Shown here one piece after another: positions 8,256 through 16,881 of a DNA stretch of 64,000 nucleotides; within the stretch, counting starts at the first letter, position 1, and each line of letters opens with the position of its first letter. Below the pieces are notes generated by a model, which ran no database searches, had not been told where the DNA came from, and worked only from the letters and a program-made list of their open reading frames with translations. Made by a program: the position numbers and the translations under genes. This stretch comes from Mycolicibacterium pyrenivorans (GTDB lineage: Bacteria; Actinomycetota; Actinomycetes; Mycobacteriales; Mycobacteriaceae), in the NCBI RefSeq assembly GCF_025821625.1, contig NZ_JACKSH010000060.1, positions 48,648 through 112,647 of the forward strand. The letters run 5' to 3'.

Positions 8256-9557
8256 TCAGTCGATCGGCACGCGGAAGGTTGCGGCCAGTCCGCCGCCGTC
8301 GCGGGCGGAGAAGGCCAACGTGCCACCGAGCGCATCGATGATCTGCGCCACGATCCACAGGCCAAGGCCCGCGGTGCCCCGCCGGTCGCTCAGGCTGACG
8401 AACTTCTCGGTCAGCTCCCCCAAATGCTCCTGGGGCACACCGGGTCCGCGGTCCAGCACCGAGATGGTCAGGACATGGCCGTCGCGCACGCACTCCACGT
8501 CGATCGGCAGCCCGCGGCCGTGCCGGGCGGCGTTCTCCAGCAGATTGGTCAGCACCCGCCGCAGACCCTGCGCGTCGACCTGGACTTCGGACACGTCACC
8601 GGTCACCGCGACCTGCAGCCGCGGCGGTTGCACTCCGGCCGCGTCACCTGCCTCACCGATGAGGGCACCGATGTCCACCCGGCGCACTTGGCCGGACGCG
8701 AAGGCGGGTCGACGGCTCAGGGCGACATCCGCCAGCGCATCGAGCATGTCGGACAGGTGTCGCGCGTGCCGACCGGCGAGCCCGATCGCGGTCTCGCGGT
8801 CCGCCGGATCCATCGGCGACGAGGTGTCGGTCAGCGCACCCGCGAGCGCATCCAGCGAAGCCACCGGCGTGCGGAATTCGTGAAGCAGCACCTGCAGCCC
8901 CTCCTGCTGGTTCTCGTAGGAGCGCAGCAGGCGGGCTCGCAGATCGCGTTCCTCCTCGGCGGCGGCATGCTCGGCCTCGGCCTCGACCAGCGCGCGCACC
9001 CGGGACCGGTGTTCGCGTTCCGCCAGCAGCGACAGCCCACCGGTGAGCACCGCGATGAACACCAGGTACAACGCCCACCACAGACCCTGTGCCGGCGGCG
9101 TCAGCGCCGCTCCGGAAACACCGCCGGAAGCGAGCACCACCAGCACGTAGGCGGCGCCCACCAGCACCGCAAGGACCAGGCACTCGACGAAACTGAGCCG
9201 CGCGGCCGACGCGATGACCACCAGCACCAGCACCACCACCACCGGGCTCGCCGCCCCACCGGTGAGTCCGATCAGCGTCAGGGTGACCGATGCGTCCACC
9301 GCGGACACCAGCCACGAATAACGAGTCCGCCGCACCTCGAACCGGGGCCGGGCCATCAGCAGGCCGGCATACGCCAGCGCCACCCCAAGCACCACGGCGG
9401 TCACGCCCCAACGCTGTCGCAGCCAATCCGGGCCCGTGGCCACCAGCACCACGATGGACAGCACGACGGCGACGCGCACCGCGACCACCACGCGGGCCAG
9501 GCCATACCCGTCCCCGTCGGGCACCACCAGCGACCGGAGCCGACGCACGTTGCTCAT
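8256..9557 (-). CDS. Membrane sensor histidine kinase
   Basis: 433 aa. The first about 180 residues hold five or six hydrophobic segments with very short loops, so the input domain is within the membrane. A short coiled segment rich in Ala/Glu/Arg (about 185-215) links to the H-box LLHEFRTPVASLDAL (His near residue 225), then the N-box LTNLLENAARHG, G1 DRGPGVP and G2 GTAGLGLWIV. There is no GAF or PAS domain, so it is not a DosS/DosT homologue. It is divergent from the regulator at 9637 with 79 bp between, suggesting partnership. Signal unknown. Confidence 0.9.
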   Translation of the reverse strand: MSNVRRLRSLVVPDGDGYGLARVVVAVRVAVVLSIVVLVATGPDWLRQRWGVTAVVLGVALAYAGLLMARPRFEVRRTRYSWLVSAVDASVTLTLIGLTGGAASPVVVVLVLVVIASAARLSFVECLVLAVLVGAAYVLVVLASGGVSGAALTPPAQGLWWALYLVFIAVLTGGLSLLAEREHRSRVRALVEAEAEHAAAEEERDLRARLLRSYENQQEGLQVLLHEFRTPVASLDALAGALTDTSSPMDPADRETAIGLAGRHARHLSDMLDALADVALSRRPAFASGQVRRVDIGALIGEAGDAAGVQPPRLQVAVTGDVSEVQVDAQGLRRVLTNLLENAARHGRGLPIDVECVRDGHVLTISVLDRGPGVPQEHLGELTEKFVSLSDRRGTAGLGLWIVAQIIDALGGTLAFSARDGGGLAATFRVPID

Positions 9558-9623
9558 CGCCCGACCCTAAGCACCGACGCGGACCCGGTGTCCGATTCGT
9601 CGATCATCGGCGTCACCTCCGAT

Positions 9624-9629
9624 TAGCCT
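9624..9629 (+). promoter_or_regulatory. Putative -10 element for a leaderless transcript
   Basis: TAGCCT (TANNNT form) lies 7 nt before the GTG start at 9637, the spacing expected if transcription begins at the start codon, a common arrangement in mycobacteria. No clear ribosome-binding site precedes the GTG. Confidence 0.45.
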
Positions 9630-9636
9630 CGGGTCG

Positions 9637-10314
9637 GTGAGCCAGACGCCGTACGTCGTCGTCATCGTCGACGACCACGAGCTCTTCGCCGAGGGTCTCG
9701 AGCTGCTGCTGACCCGGGACTGGGGTGGGCTGTTCGTCATCGGCGGCCGCACGACGTTCGTCGAAGAGGCCGCCGAGCTGGCCACGTCGTGCGACGCCGA
9801 CCTGGCCGTGGTCGACCTCTCGATGCCGCCGCTCGGTGGAGTCGCGGCCATCCGACACATCAAGGCCCGCCACCCGCGGACCCGGATTCTGGCGCTGTCG
9901 GGCACCGACGACGTTGAACTGGCCCAGGAGGCGTTGCGGGCAGGCGCCGAGGGGTTCCTGCCGAAGACGGTGCGCCCCGAGGCGCTGGCGGCGCCGTTGT
10001 CGACGATCGCCGCCGGGCTTCGGGTGGTCGACCCCAAGGTGCTCGATGCCCTGCTCAGCGGTACCCGCAAGCCGTCGGCCGCGGTGCTCAAGGCACTGAC
10101 CCCGCCGGAGGTGAAGCTCTGGGCACTGCTGTCGACCGGCATGGAGACCGCCGACATCGCCACCCGGATGGTGGTCTCGGAGCGCACCGCCAAGCGGATG
10201 GTGGCGTCGTTGCTGCACAAACTCGGGGTGACCAGTCGTATCGCCGCGGCGGCACTGGCCGGGCAGAGCGGGCTTCTCGACGATCTGGCCGAGCCGGACT
10301 CGCGGGCGCACTGA
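9637..10314 (+). CDS. LuxR/NarL-type response regulator
   Basis: 225 aa. The receiver domain begins VVVIVDDHELFAEGLELL; the phospho-acceptor Asp is in AVVDLSMPPLGG; the conserved Lys is in GFLPKTVRPEAL. The C-terminal LuxR-type helix-turn-helix is around ALLSTGMETADIATRMVVSE and RMVASLLHKLGV. The GTG start appears leaderless. It is divergent from the membrane kinase at 8256-9557, its likely partner. The kinase H-box is of the HisKA kind, whereas NarL-type regulators more often pair with HisKA_3 kinases, which makes the pair slightly unusual. Targets are unknown. Confidence 0.9.
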   Translation: MSQTPYVVVIVDDHELFAEGLELLLTRDWGGLFVIGGRTTFVEEAAELATSCDADLAVVDLSMPPLGGVAAIRHIKARHPRTRILALSGTDDVELAQEALRAGAEGFLPKTVRPEALAAPLSTIAAGLRVVDPKVLDALLSGTRKPSAAVLKALTPPEVKLWALLSTGMETADIATRMVVSERTAKRMVASLLHKLGVTSRIAAAALAGQSGLLDDLAEPDSRAH

Positions 10315-10315
10315 A

Positions 10316-10349
10316 TCTTTCGCGCACGGCCTTCGCGGTCTTTCGCGCA
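10316..10349. repeat. 11-bp direct repeat in a convergent spacer
   Basis: TCTTTCGCGCA occurs at 10316-10326 and 10339-10349, between the convergent stops of the response regulator and the ferredoxin gene. No function is evident. Confidence 0.6.
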
Positions 10350-10356
10350 GGAGCAG

Positions 10357-10551
10357 TCAGTCCTCGATGTGCAGCGCCTGCGCCGGACACATCGCCGCGG
10401 CACGCACCACCGCGTCTCTTTCGCTCGGTGCTGGATCGGCGTCGAGGATGACGACCTGTTCTGCGCCGTCGGGAAGGTCGAAGACATCCGGCGCGGCCAA
10501 CAGGCATTGGCCGTGGCCGGCGCACAGGTCGTAGTCGGCGGTGATGTGCAT
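10357..10551 (-). CDS. P450-type ferredoxin, [3Fe-4S] with His variant motif
   Basis: 64 aa. The cluster motif is C-x2-H-x2-C (CAGHGQC) with a third ligand in MCPAQAL. This is the mycobacterial CYP-ferredoxin pattern CxxXxxC...CP, in which the residue replacing the fourth cysteine (here His) varies. The start is ATG 10551 with GGAGG 4 nt upstream (MHITADYDLC); the frame extends further 5' but without homology. It donates electrons to cytochromes P450. The nearest P450 is at 6833-8104, in a different transcript. A short imperfect palindrome at 10565-10581 lies just upstream. Confidence 0.9.
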   Translation of the reverse strand: MHITADYDLCAGHGQCLLAAPDVFDLPDGAEQVVILDADPAPSERDAVVRAAAMCPAQALHIED

Positions 10552-10663
10552 GGGTCCTCCGAGCGTGGGTCTTGACCCCACTATGTCGCCGATCGCCGGG
10601 ACATCGGCGGGCCATCGGAGCCAACCTTGGCCCGCCCGTGCCATCCGCGCGCCCGGTCAGGTG

Positions 10664-12028
10664 TCAGCGGTGCCGAGGCAAAACCTCGTCGAAACCCGCG
10701 ACGAGGCTGTCGTAGAACACGTCGTAGTCGGGGATCGCGCCGGTGTCGACGTCGATACCCAGCGAGCACACATCCACATACGTCAACAACGTGACGTTGA
10801 CGGCCGAGCCGATGGTCGGACCGAACCCGTACTGGGTCAACACCTTTGCCCCGCCGAGGAACACCGGCACCGGAATCCCCGGCACGTCGCTGCACAGGAA
10901 GTCGACGTTGCGCAGGATCGAACCGATGTACCACCGCGGCATCATGTTCAGCGCACCGGCGATCCACTGGGTGTAGGGCAGTGACTTCTCCTGACGGACC
11001 CTGACGGTGATGTCGTGGATGCGGCGGATCCGCTCCGCCGGGTCGGCGATGCCCACCGGCACGTCGAACCGCATCAGGGTGATCCGGTTGCCGCCTATCT
11101 CGTCGCCCTCTTCGCGCAGGCTCATCGGCATCGTCAGGTGCAGGTCGCCGACCGAGACGTCGTGGTGTTCGTGATAGCGGCGCAACCCCCCTGCCACACC
11201 GGCGACGAATGCGTCGTTCAGCGCACCGCCGCCACGGTGGGCGGCCGCCCGAAGCCCGCCGAACGGCACGTCCAACACCCCGAGTCGGCGGATCAGGCTG
11301 CGCTTGTTCATCAGCGGCGAGCCGGTCCGCGTCACCGGGCGCACCGTCCGGTACACCGACGCAGCCAGCCCGGCGGCCGACGACACCGTGTCCACTGGCC
11401 GCAAGATGCTGCGGGACAACAGTTTCGGGGCCATCTTCACGGCGCCCATCACCGCGTCGCTCATCAGGCGTGCGTCGTAGCGTGCGGTGTCCCGGTAGCC
11501 GCGCAGCCACGGCGGTGGGGGCACTTCGGGCAGTTCGGCCGCTGGGCCGTGCCGCTCGGGGACCTCCGACAGATCGAACAGAATCATCCCGATCTGAATG
11601 CCCCCGACGCCGTCGGTCAGCGCGTGATGGAACTTGAGGACCATCGCGGCGCGGTCGTCCTCGAGCCCGTCGATCAGCGTGGCCTTCCACAGCGGACGGG
11701 CCCGGTCGAAGTCCTCCATCGCCGCGAGCCGCGCCATCTCGAGCACCGTGTCGAAGGTGCCGGGTGCGGGTGCTCTCACCCGGCGCATGTGGAAGTCGAT
11801 GTCGAAGTCGGGGGCGGGCTCCCACCTCGGCGGCGCAGGGGGCGGTGACGGCACCACCCGCTGGCGCACCATCGGCACCTTGCGGGAGATGAGCTCGAAG
11901 CGACGACGGACCTCGTCCCAGTCCGGCGACCGGTCGAGCAGGATGACGGTCACCACGGTCGAACGTAGCCGGGGATCGCTTTCCATCGCCCACGTGAACG
12001 CGTCGCTGTTGCGCATGAACTCGGTCAT
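10664..12028 (-). CDS. WS/DGAT family O-acyltransferase (wax ester / triacylglycerol synthase)
   Basis: 454 aa. The catalytic HHxxxDG motif is present as FHHALTDGVGG near residue 135. The N-terminus RNSDAFTWAMESDPRLRSTV and the block LCSDVPGIPVPVFLGGAKV are typical of the mycobacterial family. It transfers an acyl group from acyl-CoA to diacylglycerol or a fatty alcohol at the membrane, forming storage lipid. The start ATG lies 54 bp from a DosR-like box (12082-12095), and the gene is divergent from an SRPBCC gene. It is a paralogue of, not a copy of, the tgs1 gene 0.8 kb away. Which substrate it prefers is not visible. Confidence 0.92.
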   Translation of the reverse strand: MTEFMRNSDAFTWAMESDPRLRSTVVTVILLDRSPDWDEVRRRFELISRKVPMVRQRVVPSPPPAPPRWEPAPDFDIDFHMRRVRAPAPGTFDTVLEMARLAAMEDFDRARPLWKATLIDGLEDDRAAMVLKFHHALTDGVGGIQIGMILFDLSEVPERHGPAAELPEVPPPPWLRGYRDTARYDARLMSDAVMGAVKMAPKLLSRSILRPVDTVSSAAGLAASVYRTVRPVTRTGSPLMNKRSLIRRLGVLDVPFGGLRAAAHRGGGALNDAFVAGVAGGLRRYHEHHDVSVGDLHLTMPMSLREEGDEIGGNRITLMRFDVPVGIADPAERIRRIHDITVRVRQEKSLPYTQWIAGALNMMPRWYIGSILRNVDFLCSDVPGIPVPVFLGGAKVLTQYGFGPTIGSAVNVTLLTYVDVCSLGIDVDTGAIPDYDVFYDSLVAGFDEVLPRHR

Positions 12029-12081
12029 TTGTGGTCAACATAACGACTGCGCCGCGCGCCGGCACCACCTTTGACAGACCG

Positions 12082-12095
12082 GTGACCTTGGTCCC
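12082..12095. promoter_or_regulatory. DosR-like box, divergent region WS/DGAT - SRPBCC
   Basis: GTGACCTTGGTCCC, 9 of 12 half-site positions with a TT centre; 54 bp from the WS/DGAT start. Confidence 0.5.
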
Positions 12096-12171
12096 GCCGA
12101 TCGGGGGCGTTGGTCGCATTCGGCAGCGGGGCCGGACATCTCCAAACAGGTGCCGCCCGGTCGTCGGGGCG

Positions 12172-12185
12172 AGGACCATGGACCC
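12172..12185 (+). promoter_or_regulatory. DosR-like box upstream of the second SRPBCC gene
   Basis: AGGACCATGGACCC, 8 of 12 half-site positions with an AT centre, ending 36 bp before the ATG at 12221. Confidence 0.45.
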
Positions 12186-12220
12186 TAGGTTTGACCGGCG
12201 CACCAGGCGACGGTTGCATC

Positions 12221-12862
12221 ATGACCACATCCGATGCCGTCGCGCTTCTCATCGACTCGGCAATGCCCACGTTCGACGCCGTGATCGCCGAACACACGGT
12301 CGTAGCAGCCGATCCGGCAACGACCTTTGCGGCTGCACGCAACCTCGACCTTCTCACCGTCCACTCGCCGCTTCTGGACCTGTCGATGTGGCTGAGAAGT
12401 CTGCCCGCCCGACTCTCCGGCCACGCCGCGCCGCCGCTGCCCAGGCTCGTGATCGACCCCGAGATGGGCCTCCCGGGCTGGACGTTCCTCGGTGAGCAAC
12501 CGAACCGCGAGGTGACCTTCGGCGCCGTCGGAAGATTCTGGCAGCCCAACATCGAGTGGCGTGACGTCTCCGCCGCCGACTTCGGGAACTTCGACGAACC
12601 GGGTTGGGGCAAGATAGCGGCGAACTTCTCCGTGCTGCCGTACGGCACCTCCGCAACGCTGCTCACCTACGAATGCCGAACGGTGACAACCGATCCGGAC
12701 TCACGCAGGCGCTTCCTGCGTTACTGGCGGCTGATCCGGCCGTTCGTCGGGCACATCCTTCGGGCCACGCTCGCCCAGATCGCCGCGAACGCCGAAGCGG
12801 ACTCGGCGCCCGGCACGCCGCCGCCCGGGCGTCGGCGGGGGCGCGTGTTCTCGTCTCGTTAG
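12221..12862 (+). CDS. SRPBCC-like protein of unknown function
   Basis: 213 aa from the ATG at 12221 (MTTSDAVALLIDSAMPTFD). VVAADPATTFAAARNLDLL is the usual N-terminal strand-helix of SRPBCC/polyketide-cyclase-like proteins. A C-terminal stretch RRRFLRYWRLIRPFVGHILR resembles the end helix of such folds. The middle has GWTFLGEQPNREVTFGAVGR. The two stop codons overlap: this gene ends at 12862 and the convergent tgs1 ends at 12859. Its placement between two acyltransferases hints at a lipid ligand, which is inference only. The C-terminal 20 residues are Pro/Arg-rich and probably disordered. Confidence 0.75.
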   Translation: MTTSDAVALLIDSAMPTFDAVIAEHTVVAADPATTFAAARNLDLLTVHSPLLDLSMWLRSLPARLSGHAAPPLPRLVIDPEMGLPGWTFLGEQPNREVTFGAVGRFWQPNIEWRDVSAADFGNFDEPGWGKIAANFSVLPYGTSATLLTYECRTVTTDPDSRRRFLRYWRLIRPFVGHILRATLAQIAANAEADSAPGTPPPGRRRGRVFSSR

Positions 12863-14274
12863 GACGCCGGCGGATGTTTCGCCGGTGCGTCCACGGAGGT
12901 TGTGCTCCCCCGGGAACGGCCCAGCGCCGCCAGGTGCTCTACTGCGTCCTCGATCCCGCGGGCGAGCGCGTCGACGTCGGGAGCGCTGTCGAAGTCTGCC
13001 GTGATCCCGAACGAGAACCTGCCGGCGTAGCTGACCATCGCGATGCCGGTGCGCAGGTGAAGCGCGATCGGCGGGATGGGCAGGATCTCCAACACATTCC
13101 GGCCCAGCACCCGTTGCCGCCCGCGAGGGCCCGGCACGTTCGTGGCCAGCGCTGCCACCGACTTCTGCGGCAGCCGGGTGAGGAGCCGAATCGTCCACGC
13201 CGAGATGACGAAGGGCAGGTTGCCTGCGGCGGCGAACAGGGCACTGCCGCCTTCGCGTTGACCACTCCCCTTGGCTTGGGCCAGCCGCCGGTGCACGATC
13301 TCCAGCTGCCTGACCGGGTCGGGTTCGTCGACCGGCAGCAACGGCAGCATCGCCGACACCCGATTGTCCGTGACGTCGAAGTCGCCCACCGAGCGCATCG
13401 ACACCGGAACCAGCGTACGCAACGCGTGGGGTCCCGGCGTTTCCCCGCGGTCGAGCAACATGGCGCGGTAACTGCTGGTGATGGCCGCCAGCGCCACGTC
13501 GTTGAGCGTCACGTCGAAATCGCGGGCCGCCCCTTTCATGACGGCGAGATCCACCGATGCCGCGCTGTAGCGGCGCATCCCGGCGACGGGTCCGTTCAGC
13601 GACGACTCCTGGCCGGCGGTGAGCACGTGGGCGGTCAGCTCGGCCGCCCCGACCACGGCGTGTTCGGCGGCGCTACCGGCGGCGAGTGTCGCGCGCCACG
13701 CGTCGCCCATCCAGGTCAACGGGTTGAGCCTCGGCCGCAGCAGGCCCAGGATCGACGGGCTGGATTCCCGGGCCGCACGGATGTCGCCGGCGAAACTCTC
13801 ACCGGCGCCGTCGTCGCTCAACCTGGCGAGCATCTGCGCGGTGGCGATGCCGTCGGCGATGCAGTGGTGGATCTTCATCACCGTCGCCCATCGATTGCCG
13901 CCAAGTCCTTCGATGATCCAGCACTCCCACAGCGGCCGGTCGCGGTCGAGCCGCCGCCCCATGATGTCGGCGATCATCGTGAACAGTTCGGCGTCACCGC
14001 CCGGGTGCGGCAACGCGGCGCGATGCAGGTGGTGTGCGATGTCGAAGTGCGGGTCATCGACCCACTCGGGCGCGCCGAGATCGAACGGCCGCGTGTGCAG
14101 GACCTGCGTGCAGCGTGGGATGCCCTGTGTCCGTTCGGCGAACACCGACAGGAGATCCCCGTAGTCGGGAGCCGGACCCTCGATGATCGACACGGCGCCG
14201 ACCGCGAGGCTCACGTGCGGATCGGAGTCCTCGGCCTGCAGGAAGCTCGCGTCGAGCGCGGACAGATGCTCCAT
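12859..14274 (-). CDS. tgs1: Triacylglycerol synthase Tgs1 (WS/DGAT)
   Basis: 471 aa from the ATG at 14274. The N-terminus MEHLSALDASFLQAEDSDPH, followed by HVSLAVGAVSIIEGPAPD and RPFDLGAPEWVDDPHFD, closely follows M. tuberculosis Tgs1 (Rv3130c). The catalytic motif is KIHHCIADGIA near residue 135. It makes triacylglycerol from diacylglycerol and acyl-CoA and is the main storage-lipid enzyme of hypoxic M. tuberculosis. A 10-of-12 DosR-like box lies 37 bp upstream (14311-14324). A longer frame begins at 14319, but the family starts at MxHL. It is divergent from ppsA and ends in a 4-nt convergent overlap with the SRPBCC gene. Confidence 0.93.
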   Translation of the reverse strand: MEHLSALDASFLQAEDSDPHVSLAVGAVSIIEGPAPDYGDLLSVFAERTQGIPRCTQVLHTRPFDLGAPEWVDDPHFDIAHHLHRAALPHPGGDAELFTMIADIMGRRLDRDRPLWECWIIEGLGGNRWATVMKIHHCIADGIATAQMLARLSDDGAGESFAGDIRAARESSPSILGLLRPRLNPLTWMGDAWRATLAAGSAAEHAVVGAAELTAHVLTAGQESSLNGPVAGMRRYSAASVDLAVMKGAARDFDVTLNDVALAAITSSYRAMLLDRGETPGPHALRTLVPVSMRSVGDFDVTDNRVSAMLPLLPVDEPDPVRQLEIVHRRLAQAKGSGQREGGSALFAAAGNLPFVISAWTIRLLTRLPQKSVAALATNVPGPRGRQRVLGRNVLEILPIPPIALHLRTGIAMVSYAGRFSFGITADFDSAPDVDALARGIEDAVEHLAALGRSRGSTTSVDAPAKHPPAS

Positions 14275-14310
14275 CCCTCGACCTTGCACCTTCGGCTGGT
14301 CGCCGCGGCA

Positions 14311-14324
14311 GGGTCTCAAGTCCT
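14311..14324 (-). promoter_or_regulatory. DosR-like box for tgs1
   Basis: GGGTCTCAAGTCCT, 10 of 12 half-site positions (5 of 6 in each half), centre CA. It lies 37 bp from the tgs1 ATG, the same distance as at rafH and the Rv2004c-like gene. Confidence 0.7.
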
Positions 14325-14388
14325 CAACTCATGGGGACAACGTCGCGGGCGACGCAAGGGCGCGGTGCCACAGGGTCACGGGCTCACG

Positions 14389-14402
14389 GTGACCTTGGAC
14401 CC
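14389..14402 (+). promoter_or_regulatory. DosR-like box upstream of the ppsA operon
   Basis: GTGACCTTGGACCC, 8 of 12 half-site positions with a TT centre, 77 bp before ppsA. It is almost identical to the box at 12082-12095. Confidence 0.5.
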
Positions 14403-14478
14403 TGGATGTTCACCGGCCGCTGTGGAACGTTGGGGAGGTGTCGCGGCATCGGTGCCGCGCTCCCCGAGAGGACATGTC

Positions 14479-16881
14479 ATGGGTGGGTCTGGATACGTTC
14501 GGTTCTTCGAGGACTTCGGCATCGGGGACGTGCCGCTGGTGGGCGGAAAGAACGCCTCGCTGGGCGAGATGCTGCAGAAGCTGTCCGGCCAGGGTGTGCG
14601 CGTCCCGCGCGGATTCGCCATCACCGCCGCCGCCTACCGGCACATGCTGGACGAGGCGGGCGCCTGGGACCGCCTGCACGCCGAACTCGACGACATCGAC
14701 CCCGCCGACGTCGCCGCGCTGGCGCGCAAGGCCAAGCGGGCCAGGGAGATCGTCTACGGTGCCGGCCTCCCCGACGACCTGGCCGCCGAGATCCTGGAGG
14801 GCTACCGCGCGCTTCAGCGCGAGTACGGCGAGGAGGTGAGCCTGGCGGTGCGCAGCTCGGCCACCGCCGAGGACCTGCCGACGGCCAGCTTCGCCGGTCA
14901 ACAGGACTCCTACCTCAACATCAAGGGCGAGGAGAGTCTGCTCGACACCTGCCGACGTTGTTTCGCAAGCCTTTTCACCGATCGGGCGATCCATTACCGC
15001 ATTGATCAGGGTTTCGACCACTTCAAGGTTTCGCTGTCTATCGGCGTGATGAAGATGGTGCGCTCCGACATCGCCTCGTCCGGGGTGATGTTCTCGATCG
15101 ACACCGAGTCCGGTTTCCGCGACGCCGTCTTCGTGACCGGCGCGTACGGCCTCGGCGAGAACGTGGTGCAGGGCGCCGTCGACCCCGACGAGTTCTACGT
15201 CCACAAGCCGACCTATCTCGAGGGTCATCGCGCCGTGCTGCGCCGCCTCCTCGGTGACAAGGCCGTGAAGATGATCCTCGTCGAGGGCGAGACGAAGAAC
15301 ACGACGCGCAACGTGCCCACCCCGAAGGCCGACCGTGCCCGGTTCTGTCTCGAGGACTCCGAGGTACTCGAACTCGCCGGCTACGCGTGCGCCATCGAGA
15401 AGCACTACGGCAGGCCGATGGACATGGAGTGGGCCAAGGACGGCCTCGACGGCAAGCTCTACATCGTCCAGGCGCGTCCCGAGACGGTCGCGTCCCAGCA
15501 CAGTGCCACGGCACTGGAGAGCTACGTGCTGGAGGGCCGCGCCGAGGTGCTCGCCGAGGGCCGCTCGGTCGGGGAGCGCATCGCCTCGGGGTCGGTGAAG
15601 CGCATCGAGCACCTGTCCCAGCTCGCGGACTTCCGGCCCGGCCAGGTGCTGGTCGCCGACACCACCACCCCGGACTGGGAACCGGTCATGAAGACCGCGG
15701 CGGCGATCGTCACCAACCGCGGCGGGCGGACCTGCCACGCGTCGATCATCGCCCGCGAACTCGGCATCCCCGCCGTGGTCGGCACCGGCGACGCGACCAC
15801 CAGCGTCCCCGACGGGGCCATGGTGACGATCTCGTGCGCCGAAGGCGACACGGGCAGGGTGTACGACGGCGCGGTGGGCTTCCACATGGACCGCACCGAG
15901 GTCGGCGACATGCCCCGGCCGCGCACCCAGATCATGCTGAACCTGGGTAACCCCGACCTCGCGTTCAAGACGTCGTTCCTGCCCAACGACGGTGTCGGAC
16001 TCGCCCGGATGGAGTTCATCATCAGCGAGTACATCAAGGTCCACCCGCTCGCGCTGTTGCATCCGGAGAAGGTCGACGACCCCGAGGCGCGAAGCATCAT
16101 CGACCGCCTCACCGCCGGCTACCCCGACGGCGCCACCTTCTTCGTGGAGCGTCTCTCCGAGGGGATCGGCACCATCGCCGCCGCCTTCTGGCCCAAGCCC
16201 GTGGTGGTGCGGATGTCGGACTTCAAGACCAACGAGTACGCCAGCCTGGTCGGCGGGCGCGGCTTCGAGCCGTCCGAGAGCAACCCGATGATCGGGTTCC
16301 GCGGCGCGTCGCGGTACGCCCACCCGGCCTACGCCGAGGGCTTCGCGCTGGAGTGCCGCGCGATGCAACGCGTCCGCGACCAGATGGGCCTGACGAACGT
16401 CGTGCTGATGATCCCGTTCGTCCGTCGGGTCGCCGAGGCTGACCTCGTGCTGAAGACGATGGCCGACCTCGGGCTCGAGCGCGGTGAGAACGGCCTCGAG
16501 GTGTACGCGATGTGCGAGATCCCGAACAACGTGATCCTGATCGACGAGTTCGCGAAGCGTTTCGACGGCTTCTCCATCGGCTCCAACGATCTGACCCAGC
16601 TGACCCTCGGGGTCGACCGCGACAGCGAGGTCGTCGCCTTCGACTACGACGAGCGCGACGAGGGCGTCAAGGAGATGATCCGGCTGGCCGTGGAAGGCTG
16701 CCGCCGCAACGGTATCCACTCGGGACTGTGCGGTCAGGCCCCGTCGGACTACCCGGACATGGCCGAGTTCCTCGTCCGGCTCGGCATCGACTCGATGAGC
16801 CTCAATCCCGACACCGTCGTGAAGACCACCCGCCAGGTGCTGGAGCTGGAGAACCAGCTGATGGACTCGTCTGTGTCATGA
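14479..16881 (+). CDS. ppsA: Phosphoenolpyruvate synthase (pyruvate, water dikinase)
   Basis: 800 aa. The N-terminal ATP-grasp domain holds LVGGKNASLGEML and SLAVRSSATAEDLPTASFAG. The swivelling phosphohistidine domain has GGRTCHASIIARELG, with the catalytic His near residue 420. The PEP/pyruvate-binding TIM barrel has GFRGASRY, FSIGSNDLTQLTLGVDRDS and, near residue 751, CGQAPSDYPD with the catalytic Cys. It makes PEP from pyruvate with ATP giving AMP and phosphate. The start is the ATG at 14479 behind GAGAGGA; the same frame is open far upstream but that part is antisense to tgs1. It is the first gene of a five-gene run and its stop overlaps the next start (ATGA). Confidence 0.95.
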   Translation: MGGSGYVRFFEDFGIGDVPLVGGKNASLGEMLQKLSGQGVRVPRGFAITAAAYRHMLDEAGAWDRLHAELDDIDPADVAALARKAKRAREIVYGAGLPDDLAAEILEGYRALQREYGEEVSLAVRSSATAEDLPTASFAGQQDSYLNIKGEESLLDTCRRCFASLFTDRAIHYRIDQGFDHFKVSLSIGVMKMVRSDIASSGVMFSIDTESGFRDAVFVTGAYGLGENVVQGAVDPDEFYVHKPTYLEGHRAVLRRLLGDKAVKMILVEGETKNTTRNVPTPKADRARFCLEDSEVLELAGYACAIEKHYGRPMDMEWAKDGLDGKLYIVQARPETVASQHSATALESYVLEGRAEVLAEGRSVGERIASGSVKRIEHLSQLADFRPGQVLVADTTTPDWEPVMKTAAAIVTNRGGRTCHASIIARELGIPAVVGTGDATTSVPDGAMVTISCAEGDTGRVYDGAVGFHMDRTEVGDMPRPRTQIMLNLGNPDLAFKTSFLPNDGVGLARMEFIISEYIKVHPLALLHPEKVDDPEARSIIDRLTAGYPDGATFFVERLSEGIGTIAAAFWPKPVVVRMSDFKTNEYASLVGGRGFEPSESNPMIGFRGASRYAHPAYAEGFALECRAMQRVRDQMGLTNVVLMIPFVRRVAEADLVLKTMADLGLERGENGLEVYAMCEIPNNVILIDEFAKRFDGFSIGSNDLTQLTLGVDRDSEVVAFDYDERDEGVKEMIRLAVEGCRRNGIHSGLCGQAPSDYPDMAEFLVRLGIDSMSLNPDTVVKTTRQVLELENQLMDSSVS

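Noticed and set aside
8256..9557. Idea that this kinase replaces DosS
   Set aside because: It has no GAF/haem domain and is 46 kb from dosR; its divergent LuxR-type neighbour is the simpler partner.
12604..14478. Upstream extension of ppsA in the same frame
   Set aside because: It would run antisense through tgs1, lacks homology, and the ATG at 14479 has a good ribosome-binding site and the family's N-terminus.
14410..16719. 769-residue minus-strand frame opposite ppsA
   Set aside because: Low-complexity His/Asp/Val-rich composition and no motif; ppsA on the plus strand is unambiguous.
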